IMG/VR virus record: IMGVR_UViG_3300048091_000152
Location: 1 to 47,042 of that record
Reading direction: 5' to 3' (one strand)
Length of the DNA: 47,042 nt
DNA from: a virus
In this document: positions 30,330 through 38,738 of the stretch, one piece after another
Layout: each line of letters begins with the position of its first letter
How positions within the stretch are numbered: the first letter of the stretch is position 1
Notes under the pieces: generated by a model
Seen by the model: the letters and a program-made list of their open reading frames with translations, nothing else
Told to the model about the DNA's origin: nothing
Database searches by the model: none
Program-made: the position numbers and the translations under genes

Positions 30330-30644
30330 ATGGCCACGAATTATGTAAGTACCGGTGAAACCACTACGTTGCCGGCTCCCACCGGTGGCTCTGTCGCCGG
30401 CGTGCCGCAGGTGATCAATGATCTGGCGGTGATGCCGTTGCAAAGCGGCTCGAAAGGCACGCTGATCGTTTACCGCACAGGGGGCAACTGGAGCGTTCCG
30501 GCGGATGCCGCGCTGAAAGCCGGCATGAGCGCCAGCGTCAAGGCGGGTGCCCTGGTGCCGGCCGGCACTGCTGATTCGGCGCCCTACGGCAAGCTGTTGA
30601 CCGATGCGGTCGGCGGCTATGCCGAAGTGCTGATTGTTCAGTAA
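30330..30644 (+). CDS. DUF2190-type capsid decoration protein
   Basis: 104 residues: MATNYVSTGETTTLPAPTGG, then GSVAGVPQVINDLAVMPLQS with GAALVPAGTADSAPYGKLLT-like text (KAGALVPAGTADSAPYGKLL). The pattern of a beta-rich small protein with V-x-GA-v-P-aG..gi matches the DUF2190 family, which acts as capsid cement. CAGGAG precedes the ATG. Lambda gpD holds the equivalent place next to the capsid gene. Present at high copy in the virion if so. Confidence 0.75.
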   Translation: MATNYVSTGETTTLPAPTGGSVAGVPQVINDLAVMPLQSGSKGTLIVYRTGGNWSVPADAALKAGMSASVKAGALVPAGTADSAPYGKLLTDAVGGYAEVLIVQ

Positions 30645-31027
30645 TGCCGTTCGATCGGTTTCGGGCCTTGGCTGATCGCACTGACGCGTTGCTGGTGGCG
30701 CGTCTGGGCGACAAGGCGATTCTTGACGATGGCCGCACGGTCTACGGCGACTTCACGTCGCCTTTTGTCGGCGCCGAGATTGGCGGCGGCAAGGCAGGAT
30801 CTGCGCGCTTGGGGGCGGCCATCAACGCCGATGCGGTGCTTGAGCCGAATCTGAATGCGCGGACGGTCGATGTGCAGGGCGTCAAAAAGGGCGACTTTAT
30901 TACCATCGACTTGCCGGCCCATTTGGGCGGTGGCCGCTACAAGGTCAGCCGCTTGAAGCCTGACGGTACGGGCATGGTCGATCTGGTGTTGAGTGTGGGC
31001 AATGAGCGAACTGACGACATTACATGA
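30644..31027 (+). CDS. Head-tail attachment protein, lambda FII-like
   Basis: 127 residues: MPFDRFRALADRTDALLVAR, later YGDFTSPFVGAEIGGG and VKKGDFITIDLPAHLGGGRY followed by KVSRLKPDGTGMVDLVLS. The final block, gD-x-x-x-x-y-x-V-x-r-x-x-pDg-G, is that of lambda gpFII, which joins head and tail. It begins directly at the end of the preceding gene (TAATG). Confidence 0.75.
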   Translation: MPFDRFRALADRTDALLVARLGDKAILDDGRTVYGDFTSPFVGAEIGGGKAGSARLGAAINADAVLEPNLNARTVDVQGVKKGDFITIDLPAHLGGGRYKVSRLKPDGTGMVDLVLSVGNERTDDIT

Positions 31028-31514
31028 GGCCATCACCCGCACGATCAGCGCGGCCATGCCGAGGTTCCTGCACGTCGAGCAATTCCCCGAGCTGGGTTCT
31101 GAAGTGCAGACGCCGGCACTGCTGTACGGGCTGACAGACATGACCCTTGGCACCGATCGCGGTGAAGGGAAAACGGCCCTGATCGGCCGTTTTCAGTCGT
31201 GCATTCTGGTCGATGCGACGCGCAAAAAGGCGTCGCTACAGGCGGCCATTCTGGCGTCTCAGATGGTCGCGATTCTGAGTTACCAGATGTGGGATCTGGA
31301 TTTTGTCACCGGCCCGCCGGAGAACATCCACGCCCAGCCCGAGGCGCCGACGCAAGACCTTGAACAGTTCGTCATGTGGTCGGTGCAGTGGACGCAAAAC
31401 TTCGAAGTCGGAGAGCTTGAGTGGCCGTGGCCGGACGAGCCGCCGGGATCGCTGATGTTTGGCCTCAGTGGCGATTCGGAAGGCGAGTTTTTCCCGCCGG
31501 AGACGCCGCCATGA
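31002..31514 (+). CDS. Probable tail terminator/completion protein
   Basis: 170 residues from the ATG at 31002 (MSELTTLHEAITRTISAAMP), overlapping the FII-like gene. Text such as FPELGSEVQTPALLYGLTDM and GRFQSCILVDATRKKASLQA resembles small tail terminator proteins that cap the tail tube and accept the head. The function is inferred from position between head and baseplate genes; I cannot match it to a named family with certainty. Confidence 0.6.
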   Translation: MSELTTLHEAITRTISAAMPRFLHVEQFPELGSEVQTPALLYGLTDMTLGTDRGEGKTALIGRFQSCILVDATRKKASLQAAILASQMVAILSYQMWDLDFVTGPPENIHAQPEAPTQDLEQFVMWSVQWTQNFEVGELEWPWPDEPPGSLMFGLSGDSEGEFFPPETPP

Positions 31515-32068
31515 GTTTCGCCCTGGGTGAGCATGACCGCATGATCGCGGCCATGCTGATGCCGTGCGTGGTAGTGGGGGTGGATCTGGCGATGGGGGCT
31601 GTGCGGGTGTCGAATGGCGAGTGGACAAGTGCCTGGGTACGCTGGCACAGCCTCGCGGCTGGTAAGGCGCGGCACTGGCGATCGCCGAGCCTGAGCGAGC
31701 AGGGGGTGCTGTTCAACCCCAGCGGTCAGGCTGGCATGGGCACCTTCATTCCGGGGCTGTACGGCAACGCCGGCGCCCAGCCGGACAATCGCGACCACGT
31801 CGAGGTCTGGCGTTTTGATGATGGTGGTTCGCTGGTCTACGACTGGCAGGCCAAGAGTTACACCATCACCCTGCCGACCGGCACGGTGACGATCAAGGTA
31901 GGTAGTACGGAGGTCGTCGTTACGGATAACGCGGTGACGGTGAAGTCTGGAACGATCGACCTTGAGGGGGCTGTGAACATCAAAGGCCCGTTACGCGTAA
32001 CAGGCAACATCGACGGAGCTGCAAACATCATGGCGGCCGGCAACAGCGACAACCACCACACGCATTAA
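31511..32068 (+). CDS. Baseplate assembly protein V (tail spike)
   Basis: 185 residues, starting in an ATGA with the previous gene (MSFALGEHDRMIAAMLMPCV). The N-terminal OB-like part (GVLFNPSGQAGMGTFIPGLY) is followed by a repetitive beta-helix (TIKVGSTEVVVTDNAVTVKS, IDLEGAVNIKGPLRVTGNID). The C-terminus ends NSDNHHTH, which fits the HxH iron-binding tip of P2 gpV. It is the membrane-piercing spike at the end of the contractile tail. Confidence 0.9.
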   Translation: MSFALGEHDRMIAAMLMPCVVVGVDLAMGAVRVSNGEWTSAWVRWHSLAAGKARHWRSPSLSEQGVLFNPSGQAGMGTFIPGLYGNAGAQPDNRDHVEVWRFDDGGSLVYDWQAKSYTITLPTGTVTIKVGSTEVVVTDNAVTVKSGTIDLEGAVNIKGPLRVTGNIDGAANIMAAGNSDNHHTH

Positions 32069-32083
32069 TCATTCATTCATCCG

Positions 32084-32106
32084 GCCCGCCAAGTGCGGGC
32101 TTTTTT
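32084..32106 (+). terminator. Terminator after gene V
   Basis: GCCCGC (32084-32089), loop CAAGT, GCGGGC (32095-32100), T6. The next gene's ribosome site (GGAGG) follows within 12 bases. Confidence 0.75.
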
Positions 32107-32123
32107 GTGCCCGGAGGAAACCC

Positions 32124-32339
32124 ATGGCCAAGACCGCTGCAACACCCGTCGACGATCAAGCGCCGGAGGCGGATCTGCTGCTGAAGTTCCGCGACAAGCT
32201 CTTTACCTCGCGCACCCTGTGCATCCCCGGAACGGAGCGCACGCTGGCGGTGGCCAAGGCCATTGTCGAGGTGTCGGCGTCCGATGAACAGGCTGTCAGC
32301 TACCTGAAAACCCATCCCGAACTTGAAGCCCTGGAGTGA
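32124..32339 (+). CDS. Small hypothetical protein in the baseplate cluster
   Basis: 71 residues: MAKTAATPVDDQAPEADLLL, then SRTLCIPGTERTLAVAKAIV and VSYLKTHPELEALE. The second half (VSASDEQAVSYLKTHPELEA) is a helix pair ending in a motif often seen in short phage proteins that end their baseplate clusters. GGAGGAAACCC precedes the ATG. I cannot assign a function; being between V and W it may be a chaperone or minor baseplate component. Confidence 0.7.
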   Translation: MAKTAATPVDDQAPEADLLLKFRDKLFTSRTLCIPGTERTLAVAKAIVEVSASDEQAVSYLKTHPELEALE

Positions 32340-32344
32340 CGTAG

Positions 32345-32671
32345 ATGATCGGAATGGATCGCCACACCGGCCAACCCATTTCCGGCATCGCGCATGTGCT
32401 TCAGGCCATCCAGGACATTCTCGGCACGCCGCTGGGTAGTCGTCGGGAGCGCCCGGACTACGGTAGCAAGCTGCGCACCTACGTGGATTTGCCGGTAAAC
32501 GCCGGCTGGAAAAGCTCGGTGCAGGCTGAGGCGGCGCGCGCGATCGGCATGTGGGAGCCGCGCGTGAGGCTGGAGAGTGTCCGCGTGGTGGCCGTGCTGG
32601 GCGGGGAAATTGTTCTGGTTGTTGCCGGCGAGTACCTGGGCGACAGCTTTGTGGTCGAGGTGAGCGCATGA
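32345..32671 (+). CDS. Baseplate wedge protein W (gp25-like)
   Basis: 108 residues: MIGMDRHTGQPISGIAHVLQ, AIQDILGTPLGSRRERPDYG and SKLRTYVDLPVNAG. This is the P2 gpW / T4 gp25 fold, a core piece of the baseplate wedge related to lysozyme fold. The TPLGSRRxRPDYGS box is diagnostic. It overlaps the J gene by ATGA. Confidence 0.93.
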   Translation: MIGMDRHTGQPISGIAHVLQAIQDILGTPLGSRRERPDYGSKLRTYVDLPVNAGWKSSVQAEAARAIGMWEPRVRLESVRVVAVLGGEIVLVVAGEYLGDSFVVEVSA

Positions 32672-33555
32672 GTATCTTGGATCTGTCAGCGCTGCCGGCG
32701 CCGGACGTGCTGGAACCGCTGGAGTATGAGCTGACCTATGACGACTGCCTGAGCACCTTTCGCGGGCACATGGGCGATAACTGGACGGCTAGCCTGGAGT
32801 CCGATCCGGTGGTCAAGCTGCTGGAGGTCGGGGCCTATATCAAGCTCGGCAACCGTGCCCGGGTCAACGACGCGGCCAAGGCGCAACTGTTGGCGTATGC
32901 GACCGGGAGTGACCTCGATCAGCTTGGGGCCAACGTCAATCTGCCGCGCCTGGTGATTCAGGCCGAGGATCTGACGGCTGTGCCGCCAGTGCCCGAGGTC
33001 ATGGAAGAACACGACCCCTACCGCGAGCGCATCCAGTTGGCCTACGAGGGGCTGACCACGGCCGGGCCGCGTAACAGCTACATCCTGCACACGCGCAACG
33101 CCTCGGGGTTGGTGGCCGACGCCACCGCCGAAAGTCCGGCGCCGTGCAACGTTACGGTAACGGTGCTGAGTACCGAGGGTAAGGGTGAGGCCAGCGCCGA
33201 GCTGCTGGCCATCGTCGCGGCGGCATTGGACGACGAAGACACCCGCCCGGTCGGTGATCGGGTCAAGGTGCAAAGTGCGGAAATCCTCGACTACCGCATT
33301 GAGGCGATTCTGCACATGAGCAGCGCCGGCCCGGAAGGGGATGCCAGTTTGGCCGAGGCCATCAAGCGACTGGCGGCGTGGATCAATCCGCGCAAACGGC
33401 TGGGGGTCGAGGTGTCGCGGTCGGCCGTGGACGCCCAGTTGCACATTGCCGGCGTTTCGCGGGTCGAGCTGACCGGATGGGCTGATCTGGCACCGACCAA
33501 GGCGCAGGCGGCTTATTGCACGGGTTACAGCGTGGCGATGGCGGGGGCGACATGA
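32668..33555 (+). CDS. Baseplate assembly protein J
   Basis: 295 residues: MSILDLSALPAPDVLEPLEY then ELTYDDCLSTFRGHM, with HDPYRERIQLAYEGLTTAGP followed by RNSYILHTRNASGLVADATA. These are landmarks of P2 gpJ / gp47-like wedge proteins. J builds the baseplate periphery that links the spike hub to the fibres. The start overlaps gene W and the end overlaps gene I (ATGA each). Confidence 0.93.
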   Translation: MSILDLSALPAPDVLEPLEYELTYDDCLSTFRGHMGDNWTASLESDPVVKLLEVGAYIKLGNRARVNDAAKAQLLAYATGSDLDQLGANVNLPRLVIQAEDLTAVPPVPEVMEEHDPYRERIQLAYEGLTTAGPRNSYILHTRNASGLVADATAESPAPCNVTVTVLSTEGKGEASAELLAIVAAALDDEDTRPVGDRVKVQSAEILDYRIEAILHMSSAGPEGDASLAEAIKRLAAWINPRKRLGVEVSRSAVDAQLHIAGVSRVELTGWADLAPTKAQAAYCTGYSVAMAGAT

Positions 33556-34160
33556 GAAGCCTGCTGCCGAGCAATAGCACGCCACTGGAGCGGGCAATTG
33601 AGGCGGCTTTCTATGAGCGCACCATTGTCCCGCTGCGCACGCTGTACAACCCCGACACCTGTCCGGTGCACCTGCTGCCGCATCTGGCGTGGGCATGGTC
33701 GGTCGACCGCTGGGATTACCGGTGGTCTGAGGCGACCAAGCGCGCCGCGATCAAGGCCTCGTTCTACATCCACAAGCACAAGGGCACCATCGGCGCGTTG
33801 CGTCGGGTGGTCGAGCCGCTGGGTTATCTGATCGAGGTGCTGGAGTGGTGGCAGACCGTGCCTTTGGGGGTCCCGGGTACTTTCGCGCTGAAGGTCGGCG
33901 TTCTGGATACCGGGATTACCGAGGAAATGTATCAGGAGCTGGAGCGCCTGATCGACGACGCCAAGCCCGTGACCCGGCACCTGACCGGGCTGGCGATCAG
34001 CCTCGAAACCCAAGGCAATTTGAATATCAGCGTTGCCCTCTACGAAGGCGACGAAATCGACGTTTACCCACCGGTGATGCGTGACATTGAGGTCACGGGC
34101 CGCTTCGGTGTGGTCGGCCGCGAACACTCCATAGACACCCTGGACGTTTATTATGATTGA
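33552..34160 (+). CDS. Tail protein I
   Basis: 202 residues: MRSLLPSNSTPLERAIEAAF, YNPDTCPVHLLPHLAWAWSV and ASFYIHKHKGTIGALRRVVE. The LPHLAWAWSVDxWD box and HxxKGTxxAxRR are the phage tail protein I (P2 gpI) family signature. It connects baseplate and tail fibre. It overlaps J and the fibre gene. Confidence 0.93.
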   Translation: MRSLLPSNSTPLERAIEAAFYERTIVPLRTLYNPDTCPVHLLPHLAWAWSVDRWDYRWSEATKRAAIKASFYIHKHKGTIGALRRVVEPLGYLIEVLEWWQTVPLGVPGTFALKVGVLDTGITEEMYQELERLIDDAKPVTRHLTGLAISLETQGNLNISVALYEGDEIDVYPPVMRDIEVTGRFGVVGREHSIDTLDVYYD

Positions 34161-35919
34161 TGCGAATTCGCAGTTTTTCGCGATCCTCACAAACGTGGGG
34201 ATGGCCAAACAGGCGAACGCCGACGCGCTCGGCATTCCCTGGAAGATCACCGACATGGGCGTCGGGGATGCCAACGGCACCGACCCGATCCCCAGCGCAA
34301 CGCAAACCCAACTGATCAGCGAATGGCGCCGCCGGCCGTTGAATCAGCTCAAGACTGATCCGGCTAACCCGACGGTACTGATCGCCGAGCAGATTATCCC
34401 GGCCGATGAGGGCGGCAAGTGGATTCGCGAAATTGGTCTGTACGACATCGACGGCGATCTGGTGGCGGTGGCCAACTGCGCGCCGAGTTTTAAGCCGCTC
34501 CTGTCGCAAGGTTCGGGCCGCACGCAGATTGTGCGGATGAACTTCATTGTCACCAGTACCGGCAACATCACGCTTAAGATCGATCCGGGCGTGGTGGTGG
34601 CGACGCGTGACTACGTCGATCAAAAGGTATTGGAGGAGCTGGGCAAGCAGGACTTTAAACACTCGGTGCGGGTGGCGACTACGGTCAACATCGCGCTGGC
34701 GGGGCTTCAGACCATTGACGGGGTCGCCCTGGTTGCCGGTGATCGCGTGTTGGTGAAAAACCAGGCCGCAGCCAAGGACAACGGCCTGTATAGCGTGTCT
34801 GCGGCGGGTGTGTGGACGCGTAGCGCGGATGCCGATAGCAGTCTGGAAGTCACGCCCGGGTTGTTTGTGCATGTCGAGCGCGGCACCACCAACGGCGACA
34901 GCATTTGGCAACTGGTGACGGATGCGCCGATTGTCCTGGGCGTGACGGATCTGCTGTTTGAAATGGCGGCCGGGCGCACTGGTATCAATGCCGGCACCTA
35001 CCGCAGTGTGACCGTGGACAAATACGGTCGGGTGGTGGGTGGGACCAGCCCGACCACGCTGGCCGGTTATGCGATCACGGACGCCTTCACCAAAACTGAA
35101 ACACTCGACTTGATTAACAGCACGAGCCAAGTCCCTTTGGTGGAGGTCAGCACCTCAAGGCCCTTGGTGGCGAACGAGTTGGGGCTTGTCCTGATTGATG
35201 CCAGCGCGGCGGCGTTGACGGTTGAACTGCCCGATGCCAACGCAGCGCTGGGTGTTCGTGGTGTGGTGGTGCGACGGGTCGATAACACCAGTAACCGGCT
35301 GGTGATCAAGGCGGCCGGTAGCAACAAAATCAAGTTCCATACTCATCTGAATGCGGCCGGCTATTCGTTCCTGGTCCTGATGGGGGCCGGGGATTATTGG
35401 CATTTGCGCAGTGATGGCAAGGGCAACTGGATACCGATTGCGCGCTTAGACGGTACGGCACTCGGGCGGCCCGTGTTTGAAACGACCACCGTATTGAATC
35501 CAGGGGGGCATGCCCCGTTGGGCAATGCCCTCTTTGTTCGTGCCGATTGGCCATGGTTGTGGGACCACGCTCAGCAGTCGGGAATGTTGACTACGGAAGC
35601 CGCTCGTGGGGGTATGGAGGGCGGTTGGACCTCGGGCGATGGTGCGACCACGTTCCGCTGTCCAGATGCGCGCGGTAAATTCTTCCGACCCCTTGACGAG
35701 TCTGCCGGGATTGATCCGGGCCGTGTGGCGGGCAGCTATCGGCTCGATGATTTAAAGAGTCACGCCCACTATATCGGTTCCGTAAGTTACGGCACGCAGG
35801 CGATGGGCGGCGGTAGCGTCACCTATGCCGCCTGGAGTGGCGGCAACACGGGCGCTACGGGCGGCGCTGAGACGGTTCCGAAAAACATTGCCTATCCGGG
35901 CCGAATTAAAGTGATCTGA
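34153..35919 (+). CDS. Tail fibre protein H
   Basis: 588 residues. N-terminal P2 gpH-like part: NSQFFAILTNVGMAKQANAD, GIPWKITDMGVGDANGTDPI, IREIGLYDIDGDLVAVANC. A middle repeat region of the HYD/fibre type follows (TVNIALAGLQTIDGVALVAG, DRVLVKNQAAAKDNGLYSVS). The C-terminus is a collar domain (DARGKFFRPLDESAGIDPGR). It binds the host surface receptor, probably LPS. The middle is the part expected to vary among related phages. Confidence 0.92.
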   Translation: MIDANSQFFAILTNVGMAKQANADALGIPWKITDMGVGDANGTDPIPSATQTQLISEWRRRPLNQLKTDPANPTVLIAEQIIPADEGGKWIREIGLYDIDGDLVAVANCAPSFKPLLSQGSGRTQIVRMNFIVTSTGNITLKIDPGVVVATRDYVDQKVLEELGKQDFKHSVRVATTVNIALAGLQTIDGVALVAGDRVLVKNQAAAKDNGLYSVSAAGVWTRSADADSSLEVTPGLFVHVERGTTNGDSIWQLVTDAPIVLGVTDLLFEMAAGRTGINAGTYRSVTVDKYGRVVGGTSPTTLAGYAITDAFTKTETLDLINSTSQVPLVEVSTSRPLVANELGLVLIDASAAALTVELPDANAALGVRGVVVRRVDNTSNRLVIKAAGSNKIKFHTHLNAAGYSFLVLMGAGDYWHLRSDGKGNWIPIARLDGTALGRPVFETTTVLNPGGHAPLGNALFVRADWPWLWDHAQQSGMLTTEAARGGMEGGWTSGDGATTFRCPDARGKFFRPLDESAGIDPGRVAGSYRLDDLKSHAHYIGSVSYGTQAMGGGSVTYAAWSGGNTGATGGAETVPKNIAYPGRIKVI

Positions 35920-35926
35920 GGTGCTA

Positions 35927-36481
35927 ATGAATATCTATGTGTTCGACCCGTTCGGCATCCTGACCGGGCCGTTTGAGTTGTCAGCGTTTCCAGAGGTCCC
36001 GGGATTTGGCCAGTATCTGCCGGGCAATGCCGTCCAGCTAGAAAAGCCTCTGAGCCAAGCCGAGGCTGGCCACGTATGGGCGCTGGTCGAGGGGAAGCCG
36101 CAACTATTGGCCGACTATCGCGGCATGGTTTACCACACGGACACCGGCGCCGAGGAAGAGCATTTCGAGCTTGGCGATCTGCCTGAAGGACTGACCGCCA
36201 AGCGCCGGCCAGGTCAGTTCTATGTGTGGGCTGGTGGGGATTGGGTTCTGGATGAGGCGGCGCAGATTGCAGCGGCGCAAGCGGGCGAGCGAGCATGGCG
36301 CAATGTCCAGGTTGCCGCGACTGACTATCTGGTAATGCCGGATTATCCGATCACCGCTGAGCAGCGATCCGAGCTTTATGCCTACCGCCAGGCGTTGCGC
36401 GATTGGCCGGATGTGACGCTGTTCCCTGATCAGTCAGGCCGCCCCCAGCCCCCGGCATGGATTGCCAGCTTGGCCCAATAA
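35927..36481 (+). CDS. Tail fibre assembly chaperone G
   Basis: 184 residues from the ATG at 35927 (MNIYVFDPFGILTGPFELSA), with GAGG upstream. The C-terminal part RNVQVAATDYLVMPDYPITA followed by SELYAYRQALRDWPDVTLFP is the tail fibre assembly (Caudo_TAP) domain. It helps the fibre trimerise and is not in the virion. It follows its client gene directly. Confidence 0.88.
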   Translation: MNIYVFDPFGILTGPFELSAFPEVPGFGQYLPGNAVQLEKPLSQAEAGHVWALVEGKPQLLADYRGMVYHTDTGAEEEHFELGDLPEGLTAKRRPGQFYVWAGGDWVLDEAAQIAAAQAGERAWRNVQVAATDYLVMPDYPITAEQRSELYAYRQALRDWPDVTLFPDQSGRPQPPAWIASLAQ

Positions 36482-36564
36482 CGCCCCGCACTGACGGGGC
36501 GTTTTCTTTTCCGTTACGCGTAACACGAACATTCCTCACAGCCTCGCTTATGCGGGGCTTTTTT
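36482..36564 (+). terminator. Two terminators before the sheath gene
   Basis: CGCCCCG/CGGGGCG (36482-36501) with a T run, and GCCTCGC/GCGGGGC (36541-36558) with T6. Between them is a GTTACGCGTAAC palindrome (36513-36524). The sheath start at 36586 follows closely, with GGAG upstream. Confidence 0.7.
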
Positions 36565-36585
36565 CGTTTCTGGAGATTGACCCTT

Positions 36586-37752
36586 ATGAGTGGTTTTTTT
36601 CACGGCGTCACGACCACGCTGATTGATACCGGTGTGCGCACTATCTCGCTGCCGTCGTCCGCGATCATCGGTCTGTGCGACACCTTTACCCCGGGCATCC
36701 TCGGCGGCGGCACGGCCAAAGCCGGCGAGCTTAAGCTGATCACCACCGAGCGCGAAGCGATTGCCGCGTTCGGCGCCGGTGCGGCGATTACCAAGGCCTG
36801 TCAGGCGATCTACGCCAAGGCCAAGGCGGTGATCGTCGCTGTCGGCGTGCCCAAGCTCGAGGACGCCGCGCTGCAAACCTCCGCCATCATTGGTGGCGTT
36901 CTTGCCGATGGTCAGCGTACCGGCCTTCAGGCGCTGCTGGACGGCAAGAGCAAGCACAACGCCCAGCCCAAGCTGCTGATCGCCCCGGGGCATTCGGCGA
37001 CCCAAGCCGTGGCCACCGCCATGGATGCCCTGGCCGGCAAGTTGCGCGCGATGGCGATCATCGACGGGCCGAATACCACCGATGAGGCCGCCATGGCCTA
37101 TGCCTTGAACTTCGGCAGCAAGCGGCTGTTTCTGGTCGATCCGGGGGTGCAGTTCTGGGACACGATCGAGAGCGCGACGATCGACGCGCCGGGCTCGGCG
37201 TGGACGGCGGGTCTGTTTGCCTGGACGGATGCGACTTACGGCTATTGGGCGTCGCCGTCGAACAAGGAGTTTGTCGGCATCACCGGCACGAGTCGCCCGG
37301 TCGAGTACCTGGACGGCGACGCCACCTGCCGGGCCAACCTGCTGAACAACGCCAATATCACCACGATCATTCGCGACGGCGGTTTCCGTCTGTGGGGCAA
37401 CCGCACGCTGTCCAGCGATCCGAAATGGGCGTTCGTCACCCGCGTGCGCACCTGCGACATCCTCATGGATGCGATTCAGGCGGGCCACAAGTGGGCAGTC
37501 GACCGCTCGATCACCAAGACCTACGTCAAGGACGTGACCGAGGGTTTACAGGCGTTCATGCGCGACCAGAAGAACTCCGGCGCGGTCATCAACTTCGAAG
37601 TCTACCCGGACACCGAACTGAACACGGCCAGCCAGATCGAGGTGGGCAAGGTGTATTGGCGTATCCGCTTCACCGACGTGCCGCCGGCCGAAAACCCGAA
37701 TTTCCTGATCGAAGTCACCAACGAGTGGCTGACCGAAGTGCTTGAAGCCTAA
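36586..37752 (+). CDS. Tail sheath protein FI
   Basis: 388 residues: MSGFFHGVTTTLIDTGVRTI, SLPSSAIIGLCDTFTPG, later APGHSATQAVATAMDALAGK and CRANLLNNANITTIIRDGGF. The last is the conserved sheath box (LNxxNItTIIRxxGfRlWGNRT). P2 gpFI family; it forms the contractile outer tube. The start is fixed by GGAG and family alignment; the frame is open further upstream but unsupported. Confidence 0.95.
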   Translation: MSGFFHGVTTTLIDTGVRTISLPSSAIIGLCDTFTPGILGGGTAKAGELKLITTEREAIAAFGAGAAITKACQAIYAKAKAVIVAVGVPKLEDAALQTSAIIGGVLADGQRTGLQALLDGKSKHNAQPKLLIAPGHSATQAVATAMDALAGKLRAMAIIDGPNTTDEAAMAYALNFGSKRLFLVDPGVQFWDTIESATIDAPGSAWTAGLFAWTDATYGYWASPSNKEFVGITGTSRPVEYLDGDATCRANLLNNANITTIIRDGGFRLWGNRTLSSDPKWAFVTRVRTCDILMDAIQAGHKWAVDRSITKTYVKDVTEGLQAFMRDQKNSGAVINFEVYPDTELNTASQIEVGKVYWRIRFTDVPPAENPNFLIEVTNEWLTEVLEA

Positions 37753-37764
37753 GGGGGCTAACCG

Positions 37765-38268
37765 ATGATTCCTCAAGTTCTTAAGAACATGAACCTGTTT
37801 GTGGACGGCGTCAGTTTCTCCGGCGACGTGCCGGCCCTATCGCTGCCCAAGCTGACCCAAAAAGTCGAGGACTATCAGGGCGGCGGCATGTTCGCCCCGA
37901 TCGAATTCGCCGTGGGAATGGAAAAGCTGGAGTCGGCGTTTACCACCAACGGCGTGCGCCGCGAGTCGCTGAAGTTCTTCGGTCTGGCTGACCAGACGGC
38001 GGCCAGTCTGGTATTCCGTGGCGCCTTCGCAGACCTCAAGGGCCGCGTGGTGCCGGTGATTGTCACCCTGCGCGGTGGCGTGAAAGAGGTGGACATGGGC
38101 GACTGGAAGCCGTCCACCGTGGGTGAAATCAAGCATGGCGTGAAGATCACCTACTACAAGCTCGAAATCGATGGGCGCCTGATGTACGAGATCGATCCGC
38201 TCAACATGATCATGGTTGTCGATGGCGTTGACCAATTGGCTGCTGAACGTTCGGCCCTCGGCCTGTAA
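37765..38268 (+). CDS. Major tail tube protein FII
   Basis: 167 residues: MIPQVLKNMNLFVDGVSFSG, LPKLTQKVEDYQGGGMFAPI, VKITYYKLEIDGRLMYEIDP. This is the P2 gpFII tail tube family: inner tube inside the sheath, at matching copy number. AAGGGGGC precedes the ATG. It lies directly after the sheath gene as in P2. Confidence 0.95.
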   Translation: MIPQVLKNMNLFVDGVSFSGDVPALSLPKLTQKVEDYQGGGMFAPIEFAVGMEKLESAFTTNGVRRESLKFFGLADQTAASLVFRGAFADLKGRVVPVIVTLRGGVKEVDMGDWKPSTVGEIKHGVKITYYKLEIDGRLMYEIDPLNMIMVVDGVDQLAAERSALGL

Positions 38269-38279
38269 GGACTTAGAAA

Positions 38280-38591
38280 ATGACTCAAGCAAGTGCAAAC
38301 AAAGTGGTGCCTTCGTGGCTGAAAGTGAGCGATGACAGCGTGATCGTCACCATGAAAGGCGCGGTCAATATCGGCGGGCTTCTGGTGGACAAGCTGACCA
38401 TGCGCGCGCCGACGGTGCGCGATCAGCGCGCCGCCACTGCGACCGCAAACAACGATTACGAACAGATCGAAATCAACATGCTGTGTAGCCTGTTGACGGC
38501 GACCGAGGCGGAGATTGCGGCCCTCAGTGTGCGCAACTACAACCGCTTGCAGGCAGGCTATTTTCGTCTGGTCGAAGAGGACGAACTTTAA
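38280..38591 (+). CDS. Tail assembly chaperone E (short form)
   Basis: 103 residues: MTQASANKVVPSWLKVSDDS, then KLTMRAPTVRDQRAATATAN and LNSLLTAT-like text (IEINMLCSLLTATEAEIAAL), ending LVEEDEL. It is the phage tail assembly chaperone of the P2 gpE class, placed between tube and tape measure. Its stop TAA forms part of CTTTAAC, a candidate +1 shift site leading into E'. The short form should be made in excess over the fused form. Confidence 0.9.
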   Translation: MTQASANKVVPSWLKVSDDSVIVTMKGAVNIGGLLVDKLTMRAPTVRDQRAATATANNDYEQIEINMLCSLLTATEAEIAALSVRNYNRLQAGYFRLVEEDEL

Positions 38592-38703
38592 CGCCGAGAC
38601 CCAAAGGATTGCGGCCAAGCGCTTGGCGAGAGAGACCGGTTTCTCTGCCGCCGAGATCGAGGCCATGACCTTTGACCGGATGCTGTGGTGGCTCACGGAT
38701 TGA
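38280..38703 (+). CDS. Tail assembly chaperone E+E' via candidate +1 frameshift
   Basis: The E frame ends at GAA CTT TAA C (about 38583-38592). The +1 frame then reads NAETQRIAAKRLARETGFSA, AEIEAMTFDRMLWWLTD and stops at 38703. There is no separate start with a ribosome site for E'. The fused protein would be about 140 residues, like P2 E+E' (142). CTT-stop-C preceded by AGAGGA resembles the RF2 (prfB) +1 site CUU UGA C with its internal Shine-Dalgarno. In P2 itself the shift is -1, so this is a different mechanism for the same product. Confidence 0.65.
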
Positions 38704-38738
38704 GCCGCTTTCGACTCGATGACGAATAGGGCACGCAC

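Noticed and set aside
28787-30337. Leftward open frame of 516 codons opposite the capsid gene
   Set aside because: Long because of GC-rich codon bias; the sense strand encodes protease and capsid domains.
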